The translations under genes were made by a program, and so were the position numbers. A DNA stretch of 64,000 bases from the NCBI RefSeq assembly GCF_014645695.1, contig NZ_BMMF01000013.1, positions 153,302 through 217,301 of the forward strand, in the 5' to 3' direction. Position 1 is the stretch's first letter, and each line of letters starts with the position of its first letter. The DNA comes from Salinarimonas ramus (GTDB lineage Bacteria > Pseudomonadota > Alphaproteobacteria > Rhizobiales > Beijerinckiaceae). A model generated the notes under the pieces. It was given only the letters and a program-made list of their open reading frames with translations. It searched no databases and was not told the DNA's origin. This document shows, one piece after another, positions 62,845 to 64,000 of the stretch.

Positions 62845-63816
62845 ATGATCACTCTCTACGGCGCCCGCGACGGCGCTCTCGTGCGCCTCGCCGAGACGAT
62901 CCCCCACCCCGACGCCGTCTGGATCGACCTGTGCGACCCGACGGCGGAGGAGGAGGACGCCGTCGAGCGCATGATCGGCGTCGAGGTGCCCACCCGCCAG
63001 GAGATGGCGGAGATCGAGGAGAGCTCGCGGCTCTATCGGGAGGACGGCGCGCTTGTCGTCACGGCGACGATGATGGAAGGCGTCGGCGAGGGCCGGCCCT
63101 CGCGCACCCAGGCGACCTTCGTCCTCAGCGAGCGCCATCTCGTCACCGTGCGCTACGGCGATCCCCTGCCCTTCCGCGCCTTCGAGGCGAAATGGGCGCG
63201 CCAGCCCGAGGCGCGGCCCTCGAGCGACCTCGTCTTCGTGGCGCTGATCGACGCGATCGTGGAGCGCGCCGCCGACGTGCTCGAATACGTCGCGGCCGAT
63301 CTCAACGCCGTCTCGATGCATCTCTTCGTGGAGAGCGGCCCGCGCAAGGCCAAGGAGGCCGAGACCGATCTCCAGGAGATCCTGATGCGGCTCGGGCGGC
63401 GCAACATGATGGTCTCGATCCTGCGCGAGAGCCTGCTCTCGCTCACGCGCCTCGTGCCCTTCGTGCGCCAGAACGCCGAGGAATGGCTGTCGCAGGAGGC
63501 GCCGGCCCGGCTCAAGCAGCTCGAGCGCGATTTGCGCTCTCTCTCCGCCTACGAAGGGCAGCTCTCGGCGGAGATCGTCTACCTCCAGGAGGCGACGCTC
63601 GGGCTCATCAATCTCGCGCAGAACCGGGTGATCAAGGTCCTCTCCATCGCGGCCGTCCTGTTCCTGCCGCCGACCTTGGTGGGCACGATCTACGGCATGA
63701 ACTTCGCCTACATGCCCGAGCTCGACTGGCCCTACGCCTACCCCGTCGCGCTCGCGGCCATGGTCGTCTCCGGCGTCGCCTCGTTCTACTGGTTCAAGAG
63801 CAAGGGATGGCTCTGA
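62845..63816 (+). CDS. corA: CorA-type magnesium transporter
   Basis: 323 aa from ATG 62845. A long cytoplasmic domain with an extended stalk helix (about 200-265) is followed by two C-terminal membrane helices. The first ends in YGMNFAYMPEL with the family's GMN selectivity motif, and the protein ends in the basic tail FKSKGWL. It carries Mg2+ (or Co2+/Ni2+) into the cell. The longer frame to 62620 runs through the pirin promoter region and lacks conserved sequence. Confidence 0.94.
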   Translation: MITLYGARDGALVRLAETIPHPDAVWIDLCDPTAEEEDAVERMIGVEVPTRQEMAEIEESSRLYREDGALVVTATMMEGVGEGRPSRTQATFVLSERHLVTVRYGDPLPFRAFEAKWARQPEARPSSDLVFVALIDAIVERAADVLEYVAADLNAVSMHLFVESGPRKAKEAETDLQEILMRLGRRNMMVSILRESLLSLTRLVPFVRQNAEEWLSQEAPARLKQLERDLRSLSAYEGQLSAEIVYLQEATLGLINLAQNRVIKVLSIAAVLFLPPTLVGTIYGMNFAYMPELDWPYAYPVALAAMVVSGVASFYWFKSKGWL

Positions 63817-63898
63817 GCATCCCCGCGCGGTGACGCGGGTGGCCGGTGCGGCTAGGCTTGGGGCACGCATCGACACGAGCCCGAAAAAGAGAGCCCGC

Positions 63899-64000
63899 AT
63901 GAGACACCCCGTGTCCACCTCTGTTTTCCTATGCAGCGCATTTTTGCGCGGCGAGATGGCGTGCGGGGTCGTAGTCGGCTCGATCTCGCCAGGCATGCCA
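63899..64000 (+). CDS. Possible start of a further gene (partial)
   Basis: An ATG at 63899 with AAAGAGAG upstream opens a frame of 34 codons to the window edge. The residues show no recognisable domain and another frame (ATG near 63932) is also open. It may be non-coding. Confidence 0.15.
   Translation, partial: MRHPVSTSVFLCSAFLRGEMACGVVVGSISPGMP

Overview
The window is very GC-rich DNA (roughly 70% by eye). Its housekeeping genes (phhA, purU, a pirin gene, corA, tRNA-Lys) and its codon bias suggest an alphaproteobacterium of the Rhizobiales/Hyphomicrobiales type. I cannot name the genus from sequence alone. About 80% of the window (1 to ~51.9 kb) looks like one specialised-metabolite locus. 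The rest is a type III restriction-modification island beside tRNA-Lys, followed by ordinary chromosome.

Layout. (1) 1-17950, minus strand: probable operon of a 211-aa helical protein, a giant FAAL-ACP-KS-(relic AT)-ACP-aminotransferase-C-A-PCP synthase, a cupin-type hydroxylase, MbtH, a type II thioesterase, a glycosyltransferase, and a three-part exporter (HlyD adaptor plus two NHLM-type ABC proteins; the second runs off the left edge). (2) 18095-19493, plus strand: Sfp-type phosphopantetheinyl transferase and an Asp/Asn beta-hydroxylase-family protein. (3) 19512-32932, minus strand: a glycosyltransferase fused to an NRPS module with a further GT-A-like domain, then C-A-PCP-C-A-PCP-TE. (4) 33261-47347, plus strand: KS-AT-KR-ACP-C, a TauD-family hydroxylase, C*-A-PCP-E and C-A-PCP, all with overlapping genes. 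(5) 47355-51875: three ATP-grasp ligase-like genes and an MFS transporter. (6) 51882-56783: a broken peptidoglycan-binding gene and type III Res and Mod. (7) 57031-63816: tRNA-Lys, phhA, a conserved exported protein, purU, a small zinc-knuckle protein, a palindromic repeat, a pirin gene and corA.

How it may work together (inference). The starter has the mycosubtilin/iturin-type order: a fatty acid is adenylated, extended once with malonate and beta-aminated. The first A domain reads as glycine (code DILQLGLIW). The PKS module on the other arm could extend glycine with malonate and reduce it, giving a 4-amino-3-hydroxybutyrate unit. Then come an unassigned D-residue, Ser, an unassigned residue added by the glycosyltransferase-fused module, an aromatic (Phe-like) residue and a final Ser before release by the TE. 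Three different iron/2-oxoglutarate-type hydroxylases and at least two glycosyltransferase domains point to a hydroxylated, glycosylated, probably cyclic beta-amino-acyl lipopeptide. The module order between proteins is a guess.

Most unusual points: the GT-NRPS-GT fusion with a well-placed internal ribosome binding site; the relic AT domain without its serine; the exporter whose C39 peptidase domain has lost its cysteine and histidine; and a degenerate condensation domain directly after an intact one on the preceding protein.
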